64,000 nt of DNA from JAIYDJ01 sp031400505 (GTDB lineage: Bacteria > Pseudomonadota > Alphaproteobacteria > Rhodobacterales > Rhodobacteraceae): positions 1-64,000 of the forward strand of contig JANNPZ010000045.1 in NCBI GenBank assembly GCA_031400505.1, read 5' to 3'. Under the pieces are notes generated by a model, which saw only the letters and a list, made by a program, of their open reading frames with translations, had not been told where the DNA came from and ran no database searches. Position 1 is the first letter of the stretch; every line of letters begins with the position of its first letter. This document shows positions 48,625 through 57,875 of this stretch, one piece after another. The position numbers and the translations under genes are program-made.

Positions 48625-49782
48625 ATGGCACAGTTGAAATGGGGCCTGATCGGTGGCGGCATGGGCAGCCAGATCGGCCCGGCCCACCGCCTTGGTGCGC
48701 GGGTTGACGGGTTGTACGACTTTGTTGCGGGCGCACTGGACCACCGAGCCGAGGAAGGCCGCGCTTATGGCCAACAGCTTGGCCTTGCCGCCGACCGCGC
48801 CTATGGCGACTGGCGCGAGATGCTGGAGGGCGAGCGCAATCGCCCCGACCGCGTAGACTTGGTCACCGTCGCCACGCCGAATGCCACGCATTTCGAGATC
48901 ACCCGCGGCTTTTTGTCTGCGGGCTTTCACGTGCTTTGTGAAAAGCCAATGACGATGACCGTGGAAGAGGGCGAAGAAATCACCCGCCTGTCACAGCAGA
49001 CCGGCAAGATCTGTGCTGTCAACTATGGCTATACCGGCTATTCGCTGGTGCGCCACATGCGCGCAATGGTGGCGCGCGGCGATCTGGGTGCGATCCGCAT
49101 GGTGGTGGCCGAGTTTGCCCACGGCCATCACGCGGATGCCGCCGATGCCGAAAACCCCCGTGTGCGCTGGCGCTATGACCCGGCACAGGCTGGCATATCC
49201 GCCCAGTTCGCCGATTGCGGCATTCACGCCCTACACATGGCGAGTTTCGTCATCGGCCAGCAGGTCAGCCGGCTGTGTGCCGATACGGTTTCCTGCTTGC
49301 CGACCCGTGTGTTGGAAGACGACGCTCAGGTGAACCTGCGCTTTGACGGGGGGGCGGTCGGACGGCTTTGGACCTCGTCCATCGCGATTGGTCGCCAACA
49401 TGGCCTGACCTTGCAAGTGTTCGGAGAAAAGGGCGGCATGCGCTGGTCGCAAGAACACCCGAACCAGATCTACTGGATGCCTTTGGGTCAGCGCCTGCAG
49501 ATCATCGAACGCGGTGAAGGCAACCTTTCGCCCGAGGCTGATAGGTCTAGCCGCGTCACCGTTGGACATGCCGAGGGCATGCCGCTGGCCTTCGCCAACA
49601 TCTACAAGGACCTCGCCGAGGCGATCACCGCGCAAAAGGAAGGCCGCAGCCCCGATCCCGCCGCCGACCTTTACCCTCGCGCCGAGGATGGCCTGCGCTC
49701 GATGGCCGCAGTTCATGCCGTGGCGGCAAGCGGCAAGGACGGCGGCACATGGCTCGATGCCCGCCCGCCCATGTTCCGCTAA
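48625..49782 (+). CDS. Gfo/Idh/MocA oxidoreductase, inositol cluster (second copy)
   Basis: A 385-residue paralogue-type oxidoreductase: Rossmann start LKWGLIGGGMGSQIGPAHRL, signature LCEKPMTMTVEEGEEI, and a C-terminal domain with QFADCGIHALHMASFVIG. AAGGAA precedes ATG 48625; a start five codons earlier is less likely. It belongs to a longer branch than IolG and may be an inositol-isomer or sugar dehydrogenase. Its stop overlaps the convergent LacI gene by four bases. Confidence 0.88.
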   Translation: MAQLKWGLIGGGMGSQIGPAHRLGARVDGLYDFVAGALDHRAEEGRAYGQQLGLAADRAYGDWREMLEGERNRPDRVDLVTVATPNATHFEITRGFLSAGFHVLCEKPMTMTVEEGEEITRLSQQTGKICAVNYGYTGYSLVRHMRAMVARGDLGAIRMVVAEFAHGHHADAADAENPRVRWRYDPAQAGISAQFADCGIHALHMASFVIGQQVSRLCADTVSCLPTRVLEDDAQVNLRFDGGAVGRLWTSSIAIGRQHGLTLQVFGEKGGMRWSQEHPNQIYWMPLGQRLQIIERGEGNLSPEADRSSRVTVGHAEGMPLAFANIYKDLAEAITAQKEGRSPDPAADLYPRAEDGLRSMAAVHAVAASGKDGGTWLDARPPMFR

Positions 49783-50768
49783 ACGGCGCGCAGGCTGGCG
49801 CGTTCGATCAGGCTGCAGTCAAACAGCCTGATCTCTGCGGCCCGGCCCGGCTCTTCAATCGCCGCCACCACCATCTCGATGGCGGCGGCGATAATCTCGG
49901 CGACCGGCTGGCGGATCGTGGTCAGCCCGATGATCTGCCAGCGTGCCATTTCCATATCGTTCAACCCGATCAGCCCGACATCGCCGGGCACATCCAGCCC
50001 TGCCTCACGCAAAGCACTCAGCGCGCCCACCGCCAGCAGATCGTCGCCGCAGAAATAGGCCTCGGCCACAGGCCCCGTCAGCAACCGCTGCATCTCTGCC
50101 CGGCCTGCATCGAACGTGTAGCTGCTGGCATAACTGACGCTGACAGAAACCTCTGCAGATAGCCCGGCCAGAAACCCCGCCCCCCGGTCAATGGTCGACG
50201 TCGCCGCTCGTGGCCCGCCCAGAAACCCGACGCGGGCATAGCCCCGCGCCATCAGCGCCTGCGCCGCCATCCGCCCGCAGGCCACGTTGTCAATCCCCAC
50301 CACCGGCACCTCTGGCTCAGGCGCGTTGCGACCAAAGCAATGCACAACCGGGATCCCTGCACTCTGAAACGCCAGGGCAAAGCTTGACGGCAGGGTCGAC
50401 GACGCCACGATCACCCCATCCACCGAATACTGACGCAACATCCGCACCGAAGCCGCAGGATCCGTTGCGTCCGACAAGTTCACCAACAATGGCCGCAGCC
50501 CCCGATCCTGCAACTGCGCAGTGAACAGATCGAACACTTCCAGAATCAACGGGTTGTGAAAGTTGTTGACGATCAGCCCGATCAACTTGGTCCGCCCCGT
50601 CGTCAGGCTCGACGCCAACGCATTGGGCGCATACCCCAGATCGCGCGCCGCCTGCTCGACCAGCGCCCGCGTCCGCGATGACACCGACGCACCATCGGTA
50701 AAGGTCCGCGATACCGCTGACCGGGAAACCCCAGCCCGCGCGGCCACCTCTTTCAGGGTTATTGCCAT
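49779..50768 (-). CDS. LacI-family repressor of the inositol cluster
   Basis: A 329-residue LacI/GalR regulator: HTH and hinge (VAARAGVSRSAVSR, then APNALASSLTTGRT), followed by a periplasmic-binding-type effector domain (LIGLIVNNFHNPLILEVFDL). Transcribed against the iol genes and next to them. The perfect TTGCAACCGGTTGCAA site between the iol arms is its probable target, with inositol or a pathway intermediate as the inducer. Alphaproteobacterial inositol genes are often under an RpiR-type IolR, so the LacI arrangement is less usual. Confidence 0.9.
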   Translation of the reverse strand: MAITLKEVAARAGVSRSAVSRTFTDGASVSSRTRALVEQAARDLGYAPNALASSLTTGRTKLIGLIVNNFHNPLILEVFDLFTAQLQDRGLRPLLVNLSDATDPAASVRMLRQYSVDGVIVASSTLPSSFALAFQSAGIPVVHCFGRNAPEPEVPVVGIDNVACGRMAAQALMARGYARVGFLGGPRAATSTIDRGAGFLAGLSAEVSVSVSYASSYTFDAGRAEMQRLLTGPVAEAYFCGDDLLAVGALSALREAGLDVPGDVGLIGLNDMEMARWQIIGLTTIRQPVAEIIAAAIEMVVAAIEEPGRAAEIRLFDCSLIERASLRAV

Positions 50769-51144
50769 TGCCGTCCCACCTTCTGCGGCCAGGCCGCGCA
50801 CGCCTTATACAAGCTGACGCAGGATCGGCTCAAAGGTTCATCACGGCCAACGCAGATTCTTTGAAATGGGTGCCGATCCTGCACAGCCAGCTTGCCGGAC
50901 CGATGGCGCCCTTCCGTCGCGCCAACGCGCGGACAGGCTGACCGGCACCCCCGACGCTCCCTGGCACTTGCGGTTGCTGCAACGACCCGCCGTGGGACGA
51001 TCCGCTCCATGCCCCGTCGGTCAGAGGGACGCCCCACTGCACGCGCCTCAGGGCAAAAAGATGGGGGTTTGCGCTGGTCAAACCTGCTGATGGCACCTAC
51101 CCTGCAGATATCCATCAGGAAATCCTGCGAACCCAAGGCCTAGA
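50769..51144. other. intergenic region between LacI regulator and SDR
   Basis: A 376-bp gap between divergent genes, containing their promoters. I saw no operator copy, repeat or RNA gene here. Confidence 0.5.
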
Positions 51145-51816
51145 ATGACCCGCCCCTTGCATCCCACCGCCCTCGTCACGGGGGCAAACCGCGGCATCGG
51201 ACTTGCGATCGCGGAAGGCCTCAAGGCGCGCGGCGCCATCGTAACCCTTGCCGCCCGCTTCGAACCCCAGGGCCGTGCCGCAGCAGCCAGCCTCGGGGTG
51301 GCCTTTGCGCGCATCGACCTGTCGGACCCTGACAGCTACTTCGACGCCATCACCGCTGCAGGTGGCTTCGATATCCTGATCAACAACGCCGGTACCTTGC
51401 GCGAAGCCTCGCTGCTCTCGCCGACATCCGACTTCGACGAAGCGATGGAGGTGATGGTAAACGCCCCGCTCGACTTGATCCGCCTCAACCTGCCTCACTG
51501 GCTGCAAACCGGCTGGGGCCGCATCGTCAACATCTCGTCGAACTGGGGCTCCCACGCCGAAGGCCTGAAAGGCCCCGGCGCCTACGGCATCGCCAAGGCA
51601 AGCCTGAACGCCCTGACCCGTGCGCTGCCGCGTGACCTGCCGCCCGGCGTCAAGATCAACGCTTGCCACCCCGGTTGGGTCGCGACCCGGATGGGGGGCG
51701 CAAACGCCCCGCTCACCCCAGAGCAGGGCGCAGACACCCCGGTCTGGCTTGCCCTTCTTCCCGACGACGGCCCGACCGGAGGCTTCTTTGCCAATCGCCA
51801 ACCGATCGCCTGGTAA
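51145..51816 (+). CDS. short-chain dehydrogenase/reductase (SDR)
   Basis: A 223-residue classical-type SDR: NAD(P) loop TALVTGANRGIGLAIAEGL, NNAG motif, catalytic Ser in NISSNWGS and Y-x3-K in AYGIAKAS. Substrate unknown. It lies at the junction of the inositol cluster and the dcw cluster; similar SDRs reduce sugars or polyols, but nothing ties it firmly to the iol pathway. Confidence 0.85.
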   Translation: MTRPLHPTALVTGANRGIGLAIAEGLKARGAIVTLAARFEPQGRAAAASLGVAFARIDLSDPDSYFDAITAAGGFDILINNAGTLREASLLSPTSDFDEAMEVMVNAPLDLIRLNLPHWLQTGWGRIVNISSNWGSHAEGLKGPGAYGIAKASLNALTRALPRDLPPGVKINACHPGWVATRMGGANAPLTPEQGADTPVWLALLPDDGPTGGFFANRQPIAW

Positions 51817-51861
51817 CAGCCCTCTTTCCTTTTCATCTTGGCGCAAATATCCCACGGGGGT

Positions 51862-51888
51862 CCGGGGGTGTGAAACCCCCGGCCTTTT
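51862..51888 (+). terminator. hairpin-plus-U-tract before murD (Rhodobacterales intergenic type)
   Basis: CCGGGGGT (51862-51869), loop GTGAA, ACCCCCGG (51875-51882), CC, TTTT. A strong terminator-like structure following a GCGCAAATATCCCACGGGGG run; such sequences are common in Rhodobacterales genomes between genes (established as recurrent by general experience, not checked). It separates the SDR from murD. Confidence 0.65.
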
Positions 51889-51912
51889 GCCCGATCGCAG
51901 CCGGAGGCCAGC

Positions 51913-53325
51913 ATGATCCCCGTCAAAGGCCACGAAGGCCAGAAGATCGCCGTTCTGGGTCTTGGCCGCTCTGGCCTCGCCACCGCTCAGGCCCTGCGCG
52001 CCGGAGGCGCCGAACCCCTGTGCTGGGACGACAACTCCGAGGCGCGGGCAAACGCCCAGGCCATAGGCCTGACCCCGACCGACTTGACGCGCGCCGGGGC
52101 CCTTGACGGGGTCGCAGCCCTCATCGTGTCGCCGGGCATCCCGCATCTCTACCCCGCGCCGCACAAGGTCATCGCAGCGGCGATGGCGGCCGGCATTCCG
52201 GTCGACAACGACATCGGCCTGTTTTTCCGCAGCTTTGCCACCGAGGACTTCGATGACTTTGACGTGGCCCCCCGCGTGGTTTGCGTCACCGGATCGAATG
52301 GCAAGTCGACCACCACCGCCCTGATTCACCACATCCTGACCCATGCCAACCGACCGGCACAGATGGCAGGCAACATCGGGCGCGGCGTCCTCGACCTTGA
52401 TCCCGCCATCGACGGCGAGGTGATCGTGCTCGAACTTTCCAGCTACCAGACCGACCTCGCCCGCGCCCTTACCCCCGATATTGCGGTGTTCACCAACCTC
52501 TCGCCCGACCATCTGGACCGCCACGGCGGCATCGGCGGCTACTTTGCCGCCAAGCGCCGGCTCTTTGCCGAAGGCGGGCCGGACCGGGCCGTGATCGGTG
52601 TCGACGAAGCCGAGGGTCGCTACCTCGCCAACCAGACGGCACAGGGGCCGAACGACGACCGGGTGATCCGCATCTCGTCCGGGCAAAAGCTGGAAAAGTT
52701 CGGATGGGTCGTGTTCGCGCGCAAAGGGTTTTTGTCGGAATGGCGGCGCGCAAAGCAGGTGGCCTCTATCGATCTGCGCGCGGTGGCGGGTCTGCCGGGT
52801 GCCCACAACCACCAGAACGCCTGCGCCGCCTATGCGGTTTGCCGCACACTTGGTCTTGCCCCGAAAGTGATCGAGGCGGCATTCCACAGCTTTGCAGGCC
52901 TTCCCCATCGCAGCCAGACCGTAGCTGAAAGAAATGGTGTAAGGTATGTGAACGACAGCAAGGCCACCAATGTTGACAGCGCCGCCAAAGCCTTGCAGGC
53001 CTTTCCGCGCATCCGCTGGATCGCGGGGGGCCTTGGCAAAGACGGTGGCATCGCAGATCTTGCCCCGCATCTCAAATCGGTCGTCAAAGCCTATCTGATC
53101 GGCCATTCAGCGCGTGATTTTGCTTTGCAGCTTGGCGACACGCCACATGAGATCTGCGAAACCATGGCCCGTGCCGTCGCCCGTGCCGGGGCCGACGCCG
53201 AACCCGGCGACACGGTACTGCTGGCCCCTGCGGCGGCCAGTTTTGACCAATACCCGAATTTCGAACGGCGCGGCGACGATTTTGCGGCCCAGGTGGCGGC
53301 GCTGCCAGTGCAGACCGCAAGCTGA
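51913..53325 (+). CDS. murD: UDP-N-acetylmuramoylalanine-D-glutamate ligase
   Basis: Adds D-glutamate to UDP-MurNAc-L-Ala during peptidoglycan precursor synthesis. The 470 residues contain the N-terminal Rossmann piece KIAVLGLGRSGLATAQAL, the ATP loop TGSNGKSTTTALIHH (residues 127-134), the ligase core NLSPDHLDRHG and the C-terminal domain RYVNDSKATN and LAPAAASFDQYPNFERRGDDF. Full length. It opens the dcw half-cluster here but is not preceded by mraY, murE or murF. Confidence 0.97.
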   Translation: MIPVKGHEGQKIAVLGLGRSGLATAQALRAGGAEPLCWDDNSEARANAQAIGLTPTDLTRAGALDGVAALIVSPGIPHLYPAPHKVIAAAMAAGIPVDNDIGLFFRSFATEDFDDFDVAPRVVCVTGSNGKSTTTALIHHILTHANRPAQMAGNIGRGVLDLDPAIDGEVIVLELSSYQTDLARALTPDIAVFTNLSPDHLDRHGGIGGYFAAKRRLFAEGGPDRAVIGVDEAEGRYLANQTAQGPNDDRVIRISSGQKLEKFGWVVFARKGFLSEWRRAKQVASIDLRAVAGLPGAHNHQNACAAYAVCRTLGLAPKVIEAAFHSFAGLPHRSQTVAERNGVRYVNDSKATNVDSAAKALQAFPRIRWIAGGLGKDGGIADLAPHLKSVVKAYLIGHSARDFALQLGDTPHEICETMARAVARAGADAEPGDTVLLAPAAASFDQYPNFERRGDDFAAQVAALPVQTAS

Positions 53326-53476
53326 CGCCAAACAGAGCGGCACCCGACAGACTGGCGCGGTTGACTTGGCATATCCGCGGATTTTTCCTAGTCAGGTGCC
53401 GCGAAACCGGCTAGTCTGATCTCCAGACCCGGAAAACCGGGCATGACGGCAGTGCAGGCGCAATCAGGCGATACCG

Positions 53477-54643
53477 ATGACAGAAATGGTCTATGGCTCC
53501 ATGCCCCAACGGGTGCTGGAGCCTGTTCTTCCCCGGTGGTGGCGGACGCTCGACAAATGGTCGATGACTGCCGTGCTGGCCCTGTTTGCAATCGGGCTCC
53601 TTCTTGGGCTTGCAGCCTCGGTGCCGCTTGCTGAAAGCAATAACCTGGACAGGTACTACTATGTTCAGCGGCAGGCGCTGTTTGGCGGTCTTGCGGTGAT
53701 TGCGATGGTGGCGTGCTCGATGCTGTCGCCCGCAATGGTGCGCCGGATCGGTACCCTGGGGTTTGTGGCGGCCTTTGTGGCGCTTGCGCTTTTGCCGGTG
53801 ATGGGGGTCGATTTCGGCAAAGGCGCGACTCGCTGGTTCAGCCTGGGATTCATCTCTGTCCAGCCGTCCGAGTTTCTGAAACCCGGCTTCGTCGTCGTCG
53901 CAGCCTGGCTGATCGCCGCCAGCCTTGATCTGAACGGCCCGCCAGGAAAGACGATTTCCTTCTGTCTGACCGCGGTGCTGACGCTGCTGCTGGCATTGCA
54001 GCCGGATTTCGGTCAGGCAATGCTGGTTCTGTTCGGCTGGGGCGTGATCTATTTCGTGGCCGGCGCGCCGATGGCGCTGATCGGCACGATGATCGCACTC
54101 ATCGGCGCGGCGGCGGTGTTTGCCTATACCGCCTCCGAACACGTGGCACGGCGAATTGACGGATATCTGTCGGCCGACGTCGATCCGCGCAGTCAGTTGG
54201 GCTATGCCATGAACGCCATTCAAGAGGGCGGCTTTTTCGGCGTTGGTGTCGGCGCGGGGCAGGTCAAGTGGCAACTGCCCGACGCACATACGGATTTCAT
54301 CATCGCCGTGGCCGCCGAAGAATACGGCCTGGTGCTGGTGTTGGTGATCATCGCCCTTTACTGCGCTGTGGTCTTGCGCAGCCTGTTCCGTCTGATGGCG
54401 GAACGTGACCCCTTCATCCGTCTTGCGGGCACCGGGCTTGCCTGCATCTTTGGTGTGCAAGCCATGATCAATATGGGGGTTGCGGTACGCCTGCTGCCGG
54501 CAAAGGGCATGACATTGCCGTTCGTGTCTTATGGCGGGTCATCGATGATTGCGGCCGGTATCACGGTGGGGCTGCTCTTTGCGTTGACACGCAGTCGGCC
54601 GCAAGGACAAATGAGCGATATCCTGTTCAAACGAGGTCGCTGA
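53477..54643 (+). CDS. ftsW: peptidoglycan glycosyltransferase FtsW
   Basis: SEDS-family glycosyltransferase polymerising lipid II at the septum. The 388 residues include about ten membrane segments and SEDS landmarks RWFSLGFISVQPSEFLKPG, ALQPDFGQAMLVLFGWGVI and GVAVRLLPAKGMTLPFVSYG. It starts 152 bp after murD and ends one base inside the murG ATG (TGATG), so the two are coupled. Confidence 0.96.
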   Translation: MTEMVYGSMPQRVLEPVLPRWWRTLDKWSMTAVLALFAIGLLLGLAASVPLAESNNLDRYYYVQRQALFGGLAVIAMVACSMLSPAMVRRIGTLGFVAAFVALALLPVMGVDFGKGATRWFSLGFISVQPSEFLKPGFVVVAAWLIAASLDLNGPPGKTISFCLTAVLTLLLALQPDFGQAMLVLFGWGVIYFVAGAPMALIGTMIALIGAAAVFAYTASEHVARRIDGYLSADVDPRSQLGYAMNAIQEGGFFGVGVGAGQVKWQLPDAHTDFIIAVAAEEYGLVLVLVIIALYCAVVLRSLFRLMAERDPFIRLAGTGLACIFGVQAMINMGVAVRLLPAKGMTLPFVSYGGSSMIAAGITVGLLFALTRSRPQGQMSDILFKRGR

Positions 54644-55735
54644 TGGCGCCGTTGCTGCTGATCGCTGCCGGGGGCACGGGGGGGCACATGTTCCCGGCGC
54701 AGGCCTTGGCCGAGGCGATGGTGGCGCGGGGATGGCGGGTCAAACTGACGACGGACGCCCGCGGTGCGCGCTATGCGGGCGGCTTTCCGGCCGAGGTGCA
54801 GGTTGTGCAACTGGCCTCTGCCACGTTCGCGCGGGGCGGGGTGCTGGCACGGCTCGTCGTCCCTTTCCGTATCGCCGGGGGCGTCATTGCGGCCTTGTGG
54901 TCAATGCTGCGGGACCGGCCCGGCGTGGTTGTGGGCTTTGGCGGCTATCCGTCGATCCCGGCACTGGCGGCGGCAGTTGTCATGCGTCTGCCGCGCATGA
55001 TCCACGAACAGAACGGGGTGTTGGGCCGGGTCAATCAGATCTTTGCAACCCGCGTTGCATTGGTCGCCTGCGGCACCCAACCGACCGCCGTTCCCGCGCA
55101 GGCGCGATCTGAATACACTGGAAACCCGGTCCGTCAGGCCGTGCTGGACCGCGCGGGTGCGGGCTATATCCCGCCCGGCGACTACCCGATGAGCCTGCTG
55201 GTGATCGGTGGCAGCCAGCCAGGGCGCCCGCATTCTGTCCGATCTGGTGCCATCCGCGATCGCAGCCTTGCCGGACGCGCTGAAGTCCCTCTTGCGGGTG
55301 GCACATCAGGCCCGCACCGAAGACATGACACGCGTGACCGAAGCCTATGACGCCGCAGGCATTTCAGCCGAGGTTGCGCCGTTTTTTGCCGATATCCCCC
55401 GCCGCCTGTCCGAATGCCAACTTGTCATCTCGCGTGCCGGGGCCTCTTCTGTTGCGGATATCTCTGTCATCGGAAGACCTGCCATTCTTATCCCCTTTGG
55501 CGCGGCCACCGGGGATCACCAGACGGCCAACGCCGCAGGCCTTGTCCAGGCCGGGGCCGCCATTGCGCTGCCCGAGGCAACGCTTGACACTTCGCGTCTG
55601 ACCGCGCACATCGCGTCGATCCTGCAAAATCCGCAGGCCGCCGCCCAGATGTCGCGCAAAGCGCTGTTGCACAGCCGTCCTGATGCGACCATCCGGCTGG
55701 CCGACCTGGTTGAAACCATCGCCAACAAAGAGTGA
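54643..55735 (+). pseudogene. murG: murG, frameshifted in this sequence by a 4-bp duplication
   Basis: MurG transfers GlcNAc to lipid I to make lipid II. The reading frame from 54643 gives residues 1-192 of a normal MurG (LLIAAGGTGGHMFPAQALAE to SLLVIGGSQ), then runs into junk and stops at 55350. The rest of MurG continues in another frame (GARILSDLVPSAIAALPD ... FGAATGDHQTANAAGLV) to 55735. At 55211-55222 CCAG is present twice (55215-55218, 55219-55222). Deleting one copy gives an unbroken 362-residue MurG. MurG is essential, so an assembly error is the first guess. Confidence 0.9.
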
Positions 55736-55739
55736 CAAG

Positions 55740-57143
55740 ATGAATGCCACCAAACTGCCGCTGGAACTTGGTCCCATCCATTTCGTCGGAATTGGCGGCA
55801 TCGGGATGTCCGGCATTGCCGAGGTGTTGATGACACTTGGCTACCGGGTGCAGGGGTCGGACGCCAAGGCATCGAAAATCACCGATCGGCTGGTCGCGCT
55901 GGGGGCTACGGTGTTTGAAGGTCAAAAGGCCGGAAACATCGGAGACGCCGCCGTGGTGGTGATTTCATCCGCGATCAAAAAGGGCAACCCGGAATTGGAA
56001 GAGGCCCGCAGTCGCCACCTGCCCGTGGTGCGCCGGGCCGAGATGCTGGCCGAACTGATGCGCCTGCGGTCAAACATCGCCATCGCGGGCACGCATGGCA
56101 AGACGACGACCACGACCATGGTGGCCACGCTGCTGGACAAGGGGGGCTTTGATCCGACCGTGATCAATGGGGGTGTGATCCACGCATACGGATCGAATGC
56201 GCGGGCCGGCGAAGGCGAATGGATGGTGGTCGAGGCCGACGAGTCCGACGGCAGTTTCAACCGCCTGCCCGCCACCATCGCCATTGTGACCAACATCGAC
56301 CCCGAACACATGGAACACTGGGGCACCTTCGATGCCTTGCGCAAAGGCTTCCTCGATTTCGTGTCGAACATTCCGTTCTACGGGCTGGCGGTCTGCTGCA
56401 CCGACCACCCCGAAGTGCAGGCGCTTGTCGGCCGCGTCACCGACCGCCGCGTCGTCACCTTCGGCTTCAACGCGCAAGCCGACGTGCGGGCGATCAACCT
56501 GACCTACCAGAACGGCATCGCGCATTTCGACGTGGCCCTGCAGGCCGAAGATGCGGTGATCGAAGGCTGCACCCTGCCGATGCCCGGCGATCACAACGTC
56601 TCCAACGCCCTCTCCGCCATCGCCGTCGCCCGCCACCTCGGCATGAAACGCGAAGAAATCCGCGAGGCGCTGGCAGGCTTCGCAGGCGTCAACCGCCGCT
56701 TCACGAAAGTCGCCGAAGTCAATGGCGTGACCATCATCGACGACTACGGCCACCATCCGGTCGAAATCGCAGCCGTCCTGCGTGCCGCGCGCCAATCCAC
56801 CAAGGGGCGGATCATCGCCGTCCACCAGCCACACCGCTATACCCGGCTGTCGTCGCTGTTCGACGATTTCTGCACCTGTTTCAACGAGGCCGACGTGGTG
56901 GCCATCGCCGAAGTCTATGCCGCCGGTGAAGACCCGATTCCCGGTGCCAGCCGTGATGACCTTGTCGCCGGTCTGATTGCCCACGGCCACCGCCACGCGC
57001 GTGGCATCCTTGACGAATCCGACCTTGCCCGCCTTGTGCGCGAACAAGCGCGCCCGGGTGACATGGTGGTGTGCCTTGGTGCCGGCACCATCAGTGCCTG
57101 GGCGAACGCGCTCCCATTGCGGCTGATAGGGCAGGCGGCATGA
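55740..57143 (+). CDS. murC: UDP-N-acetylmuramate-L-alanine ligase
   Basis: Ligates the first amino acid (L-Ala) to UDP-MurNAc. The 467 residues show GPIHFVGIGGIGMSGIAEVL, the ATP loop AGTHGKTTTT (residues 116-125), NIDPEHMEHWG and a C-terminal IIDDYGHHPVEIAAVLRAAR region. ATG 55740 is four bases after the murG stop and an upstream in-frame ATG would overlap murG. Its stop overlaps the next small membrane-protein start (ATGA at 57140-57143). Confidence 0.97.
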   Translation: MNATKLPLELGPIHFVGIGGIGMSGIAEVLMTLGYRVQGSDAKASKITDRLVALGATVFEGQKAGNIGDAAVVVISSAIKKGNPELEEARSRHLPVVRRAEMLAELMRLRSNIAIAGTHGKTTTTTMVATLLDKGGFDPTVINGGVIHAYGSNARAGEGEWMVVEADESDGSFNRLPATIAIVTNIDPEHMEHWGTFDALRKGFLDFVSNIPFYGLAVCCTDHPEVQALVGRVTDRRVVTFGFNAQADVRAINLTYQNGIAHFDVALQAEDAVIEGCTLPMPGDHNVSNALSAIAVARHLGMKREEIREALAGFAGVNRRFTKVAEVNGVTIIDDYGHHPVEIAAVLRAARQSTKGRIIAVHQPHRYTRLSSLFDDFCTCFNEADVVAIAEVYAAGEDPIPGASRDDLVAGLIAHGHRHARGILDESDLARLVREQARPGDMVVCLGAGTISAWANALPLRLIGQAA

Positions 57144-57478
57144 CGATGTGGCTGATCGAACAGCACCCGGCGACCGTCTTCGGCCTGTGGCTGCTGGCTG
57201 GCGGCGTCGGATGGTGGACGCTCGACCGCGTGGAGCGGCCTTGGATCGTCGGGATTGCAGCTCTCGGACTGCTGGGTGTCGCTGTCGCATTGGCAGCCGC
57301 GTTCTTTGTGCCGGTCAAGGTGCAAATCCCCCTCCTGGCCATCGGCGGAATGATGGCGCTTGCCTCGTTCTGTGGGATGACAGCGTCGGCGCTGATCGGT
57401 CTTGCCCGCCGCATTCTCGCACCGACCGATGTCAGGCAGGGCCGCCTCAAAGAACATCCCGACGATTCCGCGCCATGA
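57140..57478 (+). CDS. small membrane protein in the dcw cluster
   Basis: A 112-residue protein with three hydrophobic segments (FGLWLLAGGVGWW, ALGLLGVAVALAAAFFVP, LLAIGGMMALASFCGM) and a short charged tail. It overlaps the murC stop and the next ORF start by four bases each. I do not recognise a family; it is part of a run of four small ORFs between murC and murB. Confidence 0.65.
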   Translation: MTMWLIEQHPATVFGLWLLAGGVGWWTLDRVERPWIVGIAALGLLGVAVALAAAFFVPVKVQIPLLAIGGMMALASFCGMTASALIGLARRILAPTDVRQGRLKEHPDDSAP

Positions 57479-57597
57479 CCCGGACCCCGATCACGGCTGT
57501 TTTGCGGGTTTTCGCGGTCACCACCACGGCCCTTCTACCGATGCGGCGGCCAGTTTGGCCTCGGCCGTGCATCCCGGATTCGGGGATCGGGGCATGA
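57475..57597 (+). CDS. 40-residue ORF coupled on both sides (low confidence)
   Basis: An ORF beginning at an ATG that overlaps the previous stop (ATGA at 57475-57478) and ending with a stop that overlaps the next ATG (ATGA at 57594-57597). The peptide is basic with a short hydrophobic stretch (AVLRVFAVTTTALLP). The double coupling argues for translation, at least as a re-initiation bridge; the sequence itself shows no domain. Confidence 0.3.
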   Translation: MTRTPITAVLRVFAVTTTALLPMRRPVWPRPCIPDSGIGA

Positions 57598-57875
57598 GCC
57601 CGCCCCTGATCTTCGGTGCCCTCTGGGTCGTTGCCGCGGCCATCACCGCGATGCTGCCTATGCGACAGCAGTATGTTCCCGGAGTGTCCCTCTTGATCTG
57701 CGCCCCGCCCCTGATAGGCTGGATAGGCTATGCACATGGGGCTCTGTGGCTGGCTGCTGCAGTTTTTGCCCTGCTGTCGATGTTCCGCCGACCGCTTTTG
57801 TACTTTGCCCGTCGTGCACTTGGGCTTCCCGTGACCGTGCCGACCGACCCGGATCCTGCAAAGGAAAGCGCATGA
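57594..57875 (+). CDS. DUF2484-type small membrane protein, copy 1
   Basis: A 93-residue protein with three membrane segments: FGALWVVAAAITAMLPM, SLLICAPPLIGWIGY, GALWLAAAVFALLSMF. It shares the IGW-x-x-YAHG-x-(L/I)W motif with the next gene, so the two are paralogues. DUF2484 proteins are found inside the dcw cluster of Rhodobacteraceae; their function is unknown. Stop overlaps the next start (ATGA at 57872-57875). Confidence 0.75.
   Translation: MSPPLIFGALWVVAAAITAMLPMRQQYVPGVSLLICAPPLIGWIGYAHGALWLAAAVFALLSMFRRPLLYFARRALGLPVTVPTDPDPAKESA

Noticed and set aside
54643..55735. Programmed frameshifting in murG.
   Set aside because: The shift equals a four-base duplication, with no slippery heptamer or downstream hairpin noted; simple error or mutation is likelier.
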